From: Deltaproteobacteria bacterium
GTDB taxonomy: Bacteria > Desulfobacterota > DSM-4660 > Desulfatiglandales > Desulfatiglandaceae
Direction: 5' to 3'
Length of the DNA stretch: 22,919 nt
NCBI GenBank assembly: GCA_018644785.1
Contig: JABGPV010000048.1
Span: forward strand, 1 to 22,919
Part shown: piece by piece, positions 15,353 through 22,090 of the stretch
How positions within the stretch are numbered: position 1 is the first letter of the stretch
Layout: every line of letters starts with the position of its first letter
Made by a program: the position numbers and the translations under genes
Notes under the pieces: model-generated
What the model was told of the DNA's origin: nothing
Database searches by the model: none
The model's input: the letters and a program-made list of their open reading frames with translations, nothing else

Positions 15353-15988
15353 TTAAGATAAACTGGACGGCGCCTTTTCAGGCAGCTTCATCTGTTCAGC
15401 GCCGTTTGCTTCTGCAAGTAATGGGCAAACCGGGGCATCCGTTTCTCTATGATCATGCTTCAGCAGATGAAATGAGGTGATGCCGAAGGTCAGCAGAACC
15501 AGCCAGGCGGGTGTTGCCCAGGCGGGCGCCAGTACAAGAGCTGCGACGCCTGTTGCGACGGAAGTTACCGGCACGGCGGTCCGCATGTCAACCGTGTTCC
15601 CTGACATGTTCTTTACTGCCCGGTCCAGATTCTGTGAAACCGTAAGGATCTTATCACGCACCACCACATCCATTCCGGCTTTATCACCATAACAGAGAGC
15701 GTCTTTGATATCTTTCATTCGATCTGAAAACTCAGGATCATTGGTGATGTTCGTGAGGACGCGCCTCATTTCCTTCAGAATAATCTCTACATCAATATCT
15801 TGTTTGAAAAAGACGGTGATCGATTGAGAATAGGGATTCAGACTGGCCTTCTTGATTTCCCGGATCTCACGCAATCCGGCTTCCAGTACAAAGAAAAAAA
15901 CTTTCGGATCAAATCCGGAATCAATCTTTATTCTTGCTCTGCCTGAAATGAAATGAATGACTTTCAGCTTGACTTTCATGCTTTTCAT
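15353..15988 (-). CDS. HMA-like domain protein with a membrane hairpin
   Basis: The 211-residue protein opens VKLKVIHFISGRARIKIDSG, the same H-x-x-x-G-R-x-R layout as its neighbours, followed by PYSQSITVFFKQD, where the central Cys of the other three is absent. Residues ~135-177 hold two closely spaced hydrophobic segments (TSVATGVAALVLAPAW and PAWLVLLTFGITSFHLL). The C-terminus is a short soluble tail. Similar proteins accompany P-type ATPases with HMA-like domains. It would sit in the membrane with its HMA-like domain in the cytosol. No metal-binding CxxC is seen, so it may be structural or a docking factor. Either ATG 15988 or the ATG three codons on could start it. Confidence 0.65.
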   Translation of the reverse strand: MKSMKVKLKVIHFISGRARIKIDSGFDPKVFFFVLEAGLREIREIKKASLNPYSQSITVFFKQDIDVEIILKEMRRVLTNITNDPEFSDRMKDIKDALCYGDKAGMDVVVRDKILTVSQNLDRAVKNMSGNTVDMRTAVPVTSVATGVAALVLAPAWATPAWLVLLTFGITSFHLLKHDHRETDAPVCPLLAEANGAEQMKLPEKAPSSLS

Positions 15989-16057
15989 ATTTGGTTTAGT
16001 ACCTTAACACCTGGCTTTCCGTCACAAAAAACAAGAAGTTCATTGACTGAAAAACCT

Positions 16058-16091
16058 AAAACTTTGAACTTAAAACTTTAAACTTAAAACT
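16058..16091. repeat. 14-bp tandem repeat, 2.4 copies
   Basis: AAAACTTTGAACTT, AAAACTTTAAACTT and AAAACT follow one another in the gap between the HMA-hairpin gene and the small membrane protein gene. Simple AACTTT-type repeats like this occur in intergenic DNA of related genomes. No function is evident. Confidence 0.8.
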
Positions 16092-16104
16092 GCGGCTTGC
16101 CGCC

Positions 16105-16335
16105 TTAATCCATATGAACTTCTTTTTCTGCTTCCTTTTCCCTTTCGTATTCGGCCTTGCTCTCCGCAAAGAGGTCTTTGAATTTTTCGAAGCCCTCTCC
16201 AATGACGGACAAAAGATAATCCCTTACCACCAGAAACATTTTCAGCAAAAGCTTCAGGATCGATTTCTTTGGGGCGAATTTTATGAACAGAAGAACAATT
16301 ACCCCTCCGATAATCCCTGAAAAAATCAGTCCCAT
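16105..16335 (-). CDS. Small one-TM protein, DUF5132/PacL-like (third paralogue)
   Basis: The 76-residue protein has an N-terminal membrane segment MGLIFSGIIGGVIVLLFIKF and an amphipathic, acidic/basic helix ending KDLFAESKAEYEREKEAEKE. The GI(I/V)GG and DL-x-AESK-x-E motifs recur in the proteins at 17256 and 17511. The layout resembles DUF5132 proteins and the PacL small proteins that escort mycobacterial P-type ATPases, but it has no C-terminal His/Asp-rich metal site as PacL does. AAGGAGAT lies just upstream of ATG 16335. It is likely an accessory of the P-type ATPase or a builder of the membrane patch. Confidence 0.7.
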   Translation of the reverse strand: MGLIFSGIIGGVIVLLFIKFAPKKSILKLLLKMFLVVRDYLLSVIGEGFEKFKDLFAESKAEYEREKEAEKEVHMD

Positions 16336-16418
16336 CTAGTTTTATCTCCTTAGTTTTCTTAATTTGGCACCGAAAGACTGTCTGGATCATTCCGTATAAA
16401 CGCTTATCCGTGGCTTTT

Positions 16419-16973
16419 TCAGGATGCATCCTTTTTTCGACGCTTACTGGAAGACGGTATGCTCATCATCTCCCGATATTTGGCCACGGTCCTGCGAGCG
16501 ATGTCAATTTCTTCTGTTTTCAACCGTTCTGAAATTTTTCCATCGCTCCAGGGCTTTTGAGGATCTTCAGCACTGATGATCATTCGGATCCTTCCCTGAA
16601 CGTCGGAAGAAATGGCAGGCTTGAAATACGCTGCTGCGGCGGTCTTTTTTGCTTTGACCTTGGTTTTTCTGCCCTTTGGGGGTGTGGAAACCTTTTTGGC
16701 AGCCTTGACTTTTCCAGCCTTTGACTTGCGGCTTTTTCGCGATTTTTGGGGCTTTGAAGGTTTTTCTTCAGACAACAGGGACAGAATATCTTCAGTTTGA
16801 ATGCGCAATGGGTCATAAGATACAATCAGACTGTTGCAGGACGCGCTGATACGCTGTTCTGAAATTCGGTCATCATTTGACAGTTTCTCAACCAGTTCTC
16901 TGCAGTAGTCCTCTGACGCGAGCCCGGGTATCCTGACCCGCACCCTACCGGGAAGCTGATGTGCTATTTCCAT
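16419..16973 (-). CDS. HMA-like domain fused to an RpoN-box DNA-binding tail
   Basis: The 184-residue protein has three parts. Residues 1-67 are an HMA-like domain: MEIAHQLPGRVRVRIPGL, then SASCNSLIVSYDP with a central Cys46. Residues ~70-115 are a Lys/Ser/Pro-rich linker. Residues ~118-182 match the extreme C-terminus of sigma-54: RMIISAEDPQKPWSDGKISE, then DIARRTVAKYREMMSIPSSS, with the RpoN box ARRTVAKYRE at 159-168. In RpoN this part binds the -24 promoter element. The activator-interacting and core-binding regions of sigma-54 are absent, so it should bind DNA without recruiting RNA polymerase. It lies within the metal cluster with no other regulator nearby. A role as a metal- or membrane-linked repressor or competitor of sigma-54 is inference. 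I do not know a described protein with this layout. Confidence 0.8.
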   Translation of the reverse strand: MEIAHQLPGRVRVRIPGLASEDYCRELVEKLSNDDRISEQRISASCNSLIVSYDPLRIQTEDILSLLSEEKPSKPQKSRKSRKSKAGKVKAAKKVSTPPKGRKTKVKAKKTAAAAYFKPAISSDVQGRIRMIISAEDPQKPWSDGKISERLKTEEIDIARRTVAKYREMMSIPSSSKRRKKDAS

Positions 16974-17255
16974 TTTCCCCCCACTTTCCCCCCATTTTTC
17001 TGGTTATCAGCTTTTGGGCACGCATAACAGATTCAGCTTGAAAAGAGGCAACCGGAAACAGAGCGCAGCGTTTCAGCGTGCTTTACCATCAAGCTTGTTT
17101 CATTAACGAAGCAAGCCGGCGAGAACACATCCGAAAACCTGGCTTTTAAGAACACCCGTCACGTTCCTGGCACTATGCGTCTTGAAAGCAACCGTTTCCG
17201 GATGGTCACGATTCGTTCTTCTAAAACTTATTAACCGTTCTGACTAGCCGGCGGC
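16974..17255. other. 282-bp gap within the metal cluster
   Basis: The longest gap in the minus-strand run. I see no gene, tRNA or clear terminator. CCGGAAAC (near 17051) and GTTTCCGG (near 17192) are inverted but 130 bases apart. It may hold the promoter of the HMA-RpoN fusion gene, but no -35/-10 or -24/-12 pair stands out. Confidence 0.4.
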
Positions 17256-17474
17256 TTAAGCCTTGGCAGCCTGGGCGGCTTCAAATTCGGCTTTGCTTTC
17301 GGCCACCAGGTCTTTGGCAGAGTCCATGGCGGAAGCACCGCCTGCGGTTAACGCACCGGACAAGGCATAGCCGGTTTTGATAAGCTTTTTGGTCGCGCCC
17401 CGCAGTATTTTTGTTTTTGTCACCACCGCTACCACAACGATGCCACCCACAATACCCAATGCAATTTCTTCCAT
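17256..17474 (-). CDS. Small one-TM protein, DUF5132/PacL-like (second paralogue)
   Basis: The 72-residue protein starts MEEIALGIVGGIVVVAVVTK, a Gly-rich membrane segment. A second, Ala/Gly-rich region follows (GYALSGALTAGGASAMDSA), and it ends KDLVAESKAEFEAAQAAKA. AGGAGG precedes ATG 17474. It shares GIVGG with the protein 36 bases upstream and AESK-x-E with both sisters. The Gly spacing would allow tight helix packing. The putative partner is the P-type ATPase encoded just upstream in the transcript. Confidence 0.7.
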   Translation of the reverse strand: MEEIALGIVGGIVVVAVVTKTKILRGATKKLIKTGYALSGALTAGGASAMDSAKDLVAESKAEFEAAQAAKA

Positions 17475-17510
17475 GATTTACCTCCTTTTTTTTTACGTTA
17501 TTATGACATT

Positions 17511-17756
17511 TTACAGCTTTGTTTTATTGTGCAACCTGACCTCATCCAGAGCGGCCTTCTCAGCCTCCAATTCCAATTTACTTTCCGCTGCCAGATCTCT
17601 CAGGTTTTCAATCACCTCGACGGTACAAAATCGAAATTTTGAAATAACCCCCTCGCCGGCTTTACCGGCCGATGCGGCTGCTGTCTGAAGACCCACACGT
17701 TTATTGGCCAGAAGTACGATTGCGCCACCCACTATGCCCCAGAAAAATGGACCCAT
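17511..17756 (-). CDS. Small one-TM protein, DUF5132/PacL-like (first paralogue)
   Basis: The 81-residue protein reads MGPFFWGIVGGAIVLLANKR, then an Ala/Gly-rich stretch, then VEVIENLRDLAAESKLELEA and a charged tail. I start at ATG 17756 because GGGGGAGAG lies just before it; an upstream ATG at 17783 would translate that ribosome site. It directly follows the P-type ATPase (39 bases), as expected for an accessory subunit. Single N-terminal membrane segment, no Cys-pair or His cluster. Confidence 0.7.
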   Translation of the reverse strand: MGPFFWGIVGGAIVLLANKRVGLQTAAASAGKAGEGVISKFRFCTVEVIENLRDLAAESKLELEAEKAALDEVRLHNKTKL

Positions 17757-17795
17757 ATTGATCTCTCCCCCTCCCCCCCACATTATAACAGTCCA

Positions 17796-20180
17796 TCAGT
17801 GAACTAAAATTTCAGCGGAATCAGTGCCCTCATTCTGCTGATAGGGAATCCTTTCGACACCCTGCGGTGAATCATCCTTTTTGCCACTGGACAGCCTGAG
17901 TTTCCCAATCTGTTGCGTTAACACCGCATCCGTTTGCTTTTTCTTGCCGGCGCCCAACTTCATCCGAATCATCGGTTTCATGCCATTGAGGCACGCCACC
18001 ACTGCTGAGCCGTTGCTGATCAGTGTGGTGAGCACCGGTGAAGCCAATCCAAATGCCGCCAGAGCATAGGCAAACACATTGAAGCTGCCCACAATCCAAT
18101 AACTTTCTTTGATGAGGCCGATGGTTTCTTTGCTGATCTCAAAGGCCTTGGGGATGTTGAGCAGGTTTTCGTTTAAAAGAATAACCCCTGCCGTTTCCTT
18201 GGCGATATCGGCGCCGCCTTTGACGGAAATACCGATGTCGGCGTAAGAGAGGGCCACAGAATCGTTGATGCCGTCACCCACAAAGGCGACCGTGTGGCCT
18301 TTTTCTTTGAGGCCTTTGACCACGTCTGCCTTCTGTTCTGGTAGCATTTCGGCGTAGCATTTGTCAATACCAAGGGCGTCACAGACCGGCTTGGCAACCT
18401 GTTCCACATCTCCGGTCAGCATGATCACCTGTTTGACACCCACACGGTGCAGTTCTTCGATCACCTGTTTGGATTCTTTTCGGACCTGATCCCTGAAGGA
18501 AATAAGACCACAGAATTTTTCATCGATGGCAACATATAAACAGGCTTTTCCCGCAGCAACGAGGTTATCTTTTTTCTCAAGTACCGAGGAACCGATTTCC
18601 ACGCCGCTTTCCCTCATGAGCCTCAGGCTTCCCACCAGGGTCTGTTTGCCTTCGATATCTGCCTGTACACCCCGGCCCACGACGTACTTGACGCCCGTTC
18701 GATTCTTGAGGGGAATGTTCCGGTTTGTAGCGTGCCGGACCACGGCTTCGGCAATGGGATGGGTCATCTGCATTTCGGCGGTTGCAGCGTAACTTAAGAG
18801 TTCGGGATTTCCATATCCATTAAAGGATACCATGTCCTCCACGTGGATGACCCCGGTGGTCAGAGTACCGGTTTTATCAAATATGATGGTATCCGTATGA
18901 CACAGTTTCTCCAGATAGCTTCCGCCTTTGATCAATATGCCGTTTGATGCGGAGGTAATCATGGAAGAGAGGACCGCCGTCGGTGCCGCCACACGGACGC
19001 CTGTGCCGAAATCCACGGTCAGCATGGCCGCCAGTTGGGCCAGGTTCATGGTCCCGGCGAAGATCACGGTGGTGGTGATCAAGGACGGGGCCACCAGACG
19101 ATCGGCGAACTTTTCCGCATGGTTCTGGATCTTGGTTTCATACAGGGGGGCTTCCTCCACCATGCGGACCACCTGGGCCACTTTGGTACGATCGCCCACA
19201 CGGGTCGCCTTGATGTAAGCATTACCATCTTTGATGACCGTGGAGGCAAATGTTTTGTCGCCCACTTCTTTGTGCGCGGGAAGCGATTCGCCGGTTAAAA
19301 CCTGTTGATCAACGATCAATTCTCCTTCGATGACTTCACCGTCCACGGGAATCAAGTCACCCGTGTTGAGTGCCACCACGTCTCCTTCCACAATATCTTT
19401 GACCTGGATCTGAACTTCGACCCCGTCCCTGAGAACCCAGGCATGGTTATTCTGGAAATCAAGCAGCTTTCGAATGGTCCGTTGGGAACTGGCAGCGGTC
19501 AGGTCCCGGATATAGTCGCCCAGATGAATCAGCATCACCATGAGCGATGCATTGATGACGTCTCCCGTCAACATGCCCACTGTGAGGGCGCAGGCGTCCA
19601 GGAAGTCAACATTCAGCCGTCGTTCATGCCGCAGGCATCGGTAGGCCCGTTTGTAGATGGGCAGACAGATAAAGATGAGCGCCGGGTAAACGATTGCGAG
19701 GGCAAGTCCCGGAACGCCTGAAAGAAAGAGGCTCAATCCCACGGCACCGGCGGCCCCTTTCAGGTACGCCAGGGAGAGTTCATGTTCTTCCTTGTGGGCC
19801 GCCGGCAGGTCCGCCGTCATCTGGTCCAGTTCATTTAGTGTCAGGCCTTCAACCTTTTCCAGGATTTCGGACTTTTTGATATTTGGAAATTCATAGTGGA
19901 TCGTGAGGCTCCCGCAGCGGTAGCTGCCGTCAACCTTTTCGATCCAGTTGGTGGACGATAGATGTCGCTGAAGGCAGTTAATGCGGTCTTTTTTGAATTT
20001 CAGGAGGGGAATGGTAATGCGGAGCCGGCCTCGAATGGAATGCTTTACCTGGCAGGAAAGAGTGCGCTGCATAAGTTCCATGCCTTCCAACACCGGGACT
20101 GCTTCTCGTTGTATTACCTCAACATCAACTTGCATGGTTTTTGTGCCTTGAGCGGGTTTGTCGAGATCTTCGCCTGACAT
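17796..20180 (-). CDS. fezB: P1B-like metal-transporting P-type ATPase with HMA-like N-terminus (FezB-like)
   Basis: The 794-residue product has all P-type hallmarks: TGES (296-299), the phosphorylation motif DKTGT (435-439), HP (474-475) and GDGIND (635-640), with flanking membrane segments. The N-terminus (41-115) is an HMA-like domain (VKHSIRGRLRITIPLL, then YRCGSLTIHYEFP) without CxxC. In the metal-path helix the usual CPC/SPC/TPC triad is Ala399-Pro-Thr401 in FGTGVRVAAPTAVLSS, so it is not a standard Cu or Zn exporter. FezB of ferrosome clusters is a P1B-6 ATPase that loads iron into an intracellular organelle; the neighbouring HMA-DUF454 gene supports this, but the symbol is provisional. 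The C-terminal tail (745-794) is hydrophilic. It starts 135 bases after the ClC gene with AGGTAAA-type spacing from GGAGG. Confidence 0.85.
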   Translation of the reverse strand: MSGEDLDKPAQGTKTMQVDVEVIQREAVPVLEGMELMQRTLSCQVKHSIRGRLRITIPLLKFKKDRINCLQRHLSSTNWIEKVDGSYRCGSLTIHYEFPNIKKSEILEKVEGLTLNELDQMTADLPAAHKEEHELSLAYLKGAAGAVGLSLFLSGVPGLALAIVYPALIFICLPIYKRAYRCLRHERRLNVDFLDACALTVGMLTGDVINASLMVMLIHLGDYIRDLTAASSQRTIRKLLDFQNNHAWVLRDGVEVQIQVKDIVEGDVVALNTGDLIPVDGEVIEGELIVDQQVLTGESLPAHKEVGDKTFASTVIKDGNAYIKATRVGDRTKVAQVVRMVEEAPLYETKIQNHAEKFADRLVAPSLITTTVIFAGTMNLAQLAAMLTVDFGTGVRVAAPTAVLSSMITSASNGILIKGGSYLEKLCHTDTIIFDKTGTLTTGVIHVEDMVSFNGYGNPELLSYAATAEMQMTHPIAEAVVRHATNRNIPLKNRTGVKYVVGRGVQADIEGKQTLVGSLRLMRESGVEIGSSVLEKKDNLVAAGKACLYVAIDEKFCGLISFRDQVRKESKQVIEELHRVGVKQVIMLTGDVEQVAKPVCDALGIDKCYAEMLPEQKADVVKGLKEKGHTVAFVGDGINDSVALSYADIGISVKGGADIAKETAGVILLNENLLNIPKAFEISKETIGLIKESYWIVGSFNVFAYALAAFGLASPVLTTLISNGSAVVACLNGMKPMIRMKLGAGKKKQTDAVLTQQIGKLRLSSGKKDDSPQGVERIPYQQNEGTDSAEILVH

Positions 20181-20215
20181 TTTACCTCCACAAAAAGAAC
20201 TGATAATTCAGTATG

Positions 20216-20251
20216 ATATTGCAATCAACCAAATGCATTTTCAATTGTCAA
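20216..20251 (-). promoter_or_regulatory. Possible promoter of the P-type ATPase gene
   Basis: On the minus strand TTGAAA (20244-20239), 17 bases, then CAATAT (20221-20216) give a weak sigma-70-like pair; an exact TTGACA (20251-20246) also lies just upstream. The -10 match is poor. It falls in the 135-bp gap before the ATPase gene. Confidence 0.3.
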
Positions 20252-20315
20252 GGAAAAAATGGCATCATAGATTCTTTGTTGGTTCGAAGCGGGAGGTTTT
20301 GGGATGCGCACCGTT

Positions 20316-22031
20316 TCATTTCAATTCCGCTTCTCTCATCGTGCTGGCGGCAACTTCACGCTCCGTGACGATGCCAATTATTTCACGGGGCATTGGACTC
20401 CCCGGAGTTCCTGTCACCAGTGCGAATTTTGCTCGGGTAGTATGCATTTCTCTCAGAAGATCGTTTACGGAGTTCTTCCCCGGAGTCATGATATACTGCT
20501 CGTTAACAATCAACCGCGCCCTGCTTCCACCAATATGCGGCGGAACGACGCCAACGATGGTATTGCCTGATGTGACCAGCACGGGTGTTTCCGAGGGTTT
20601 AAGGGCTGCTTCCGCGTCAACGGTTGTGTATGTTTTTTCCATGATGTCCTGTACCGTCATGGATTCGCTCATGGCCGCCTGCAACCCTTCCGGGACAATG
20701 TGTCCGCGCCGGAGAAGTTTCAACGTGTAAATGCTGCCGGGGGACAGCCATTTTCGTATTCCATAGGCGAAAGCAGAGGTAATCATGATCGGCATGACCA
20801 CGTTTGCGTCCTGGGTCATCTCCAGGATCATGACGGCGCCGGTGATGACCGCACCGGTGGAGGAACCTACGCCTGCCGCCATTCCGGCGATGGCAAAGTC
20901 CACGGGATCAACGCCGATGCTCGGCAAAAGAGTTGCGCCTAAATTGCCCATCAGGGCTCCCATGGTAGCGCCCATGAAAAGGGAGGGGGAAAAAACGCCG
21001 CCCGAACCGCCGGAGCCCAATGTCAGACAGGTGGCCACAAATTTGCAGCAGAACAGTAGAATTAATAGCCAGGGATTCGGCAGGGTGGCTTTTAGAATAT
21101 CCATTATGGTGGCATAACCCACACCCTGAACGTAGTAAAATCCGGTATAGCGCATAAAGAGCCAGATCATCACCCCTACCACGAACATGGCCGATAGATG
21201 TCGGGTGTAGGTGTTCCCCGGCATGGCGTCAAAGCGGTCTTCAGCCCAGTAAATGCCGCGAACAAAAAGGGTCGAAACCAGCCCCATGATAATCCCGAAG
21301 GGTACGAAAAGAAGGAGGCTCCACAGGGAACTCAGGTGAAGATCCAGAGATGTGAGCGCGGGGAAATAGAAAGAGGGCTCAACCCCTAAAAGGGCTCGGC
21401 CGATATGGGTGGCGGTTACGGTGGCAATGGTCACCGGCAGGATGTTTCTGGCATTGACGCTGACAAGTAAGAGTTCTATTGCGAATATCAACCCGCCCAG
21501 CGGTGCATTGAATGTGGCGGCAATGCCCCCGCCGGCGCCCGCGGCAATCAGTGTTACAATCTGCCGTGGGGGAAGTCTGAGGATCTGCCCCAGGGTCGAT
21601 CCGAATGAGGCGCCGATCTGGATAATGGGTCCTTCACGGCCCACCGATCCACCGCTGCCGATACAGATAGCGGATGCCACCGCCTTGATGAGACCCACCA
21701 CGGGGCGGATTTTAGAATCGTTGTAATAGATAGCGTCCATCACTTCAGGGACACCGTGGCCCTTGGCTTCCGGTGCGAAGGTTTTCACCAGCCACGCAAC
21801 GACCAGTGCTCCGATAACAGGCACCAGAATGACCCCGGCCCCCCACGGATTTCCGGGCGTGTGAACATTGGCATCATAAAAAAAATGAAATTTTCCCAGG
21901 AAAAGGATGTTGTGAACCAGTCCGATGAGCATTCGAAAAGCCCAGGCGCCCAGCCCTGCAATAATGCCCACTGAAAACGAAAGCAGGCACATGAAGGGAA
22001 GGTTCCTGGAAATTTCAGGGTGTTTTGTCAT
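20316..22031 (-). CDS. ClC-family chloride channel/antiporter with C-terminal CBS domains
   Basis: The 571-residue protein has the ClC fold. The selectivity segments GSGGSVGREGP (about residues 121-131) and GSGGSGGVFSPSLF (about 343-356) are intact, with the gating Glu of GREGP, and the Tyr-containing helix R end GSIYTLKLLRRG follows. The C-terminal ~120 residues are CBS-type (ESMTVQDIMEKTYTT; VNDLLREMHTTRAKFALVTG), likely a nucleotide-sensing cytosolic pair. It would move Cl- or another anion, perhaps in exchange for H+, across the membrane. The stop lies 135 bases before the P-type ATPase gene, and the calcium exchanger lies 59 bases upstream. An anion path would balance charge when cations are loaded into a compartment; that link is inference. 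Confidence 0.92.
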   Translation of the reverse strand: MTKHPEISRNLPFMCLLSFSVGIIAGLGAWAFRMLIGLVHNILFLGKFHFFYDANVHTPGNPWGAGVILVPVIGALVVAWLVKTFAPEAKGHGVPEVMDAIYYNDSKIRPVVGLIKAVASAICIGSGGSVGREGPIIQIGASFGSTLGQILRLPPRQIVTLIAAGAGGGIAATFNAPLGGLIFAIELLLVSVNARNILPVTIATVTATHIGRALLGVEPSFYFPALTSLDLHLSSLWSLLLFVPFGIIMGLVSTLFVRGIYWAEDRFDAMPGNTYTRHLSAMFVVGVMIWLFMRYTGFYYVQGVGYATIMDILKATLPNPWLLILLFCCKFVATCLTLGSGGSGGVFSPSLFMGATMGALMGNLGATLLPSIGVDPVDFAIAGMAAGVGSSTGAVITGAVMILEMTQDANVVMPIMITSAFAYGIRKWLSPGSIYTLKLLRRGHIVPEGLQAAMSESMTVQDIMEKTYTTVDAEAALKPSETPVLVTSGNTIVGVVPPHIGGSRARLIVNEQYIMTPGKNSVNDLLREMHTTRAKFALVTGTPGSPMPREIIGIVTEREVAASTMREAELK

Positions 22032-22058
22032 GTAAATCTCCCTTTGACGATTATTTCA

Positions 22059-22086
22059 ATTCCGCAATCCGCATTCCGAAATCCGC
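22059..22086. repeat. 14-bp tandem repeat, two copies
   Basis: ATTCCGCAATCCGC is followed by ATTCCGAAATCCGC in the gap between the ClC and exchanger genes. Similar CCGCAATCCG simple repeats are common in intergenic DNA of such genomes. No function is evident. Confidence 0.75.
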
Positions 22087-22090
22087 AGTC

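Noticed and set aside
16070..16429. 119-codon minus-strand frame overlapping the small membrane protein
   Set aside because: It lacks a ribosome site and family features; the 76-residue frame has both a good site and sister proteins.
17168..17183. TGGCAC resembling a sigma-54 -24 element
   Set aside because: It is on the plus strand, opposite to the genes, and the -12 part reads GTCTT instead of TTGC.
18526..19721. Several plus-strand frames across the P-type ATPase
   Set aside because: They are antisense shadows of a strongly supported gene.
20202..20222. Possible Fur box (GATAAT...) before the P-type ATPase
   Set aside because: Only one hexamer matches; the rest of the 19-bp pattern does not.
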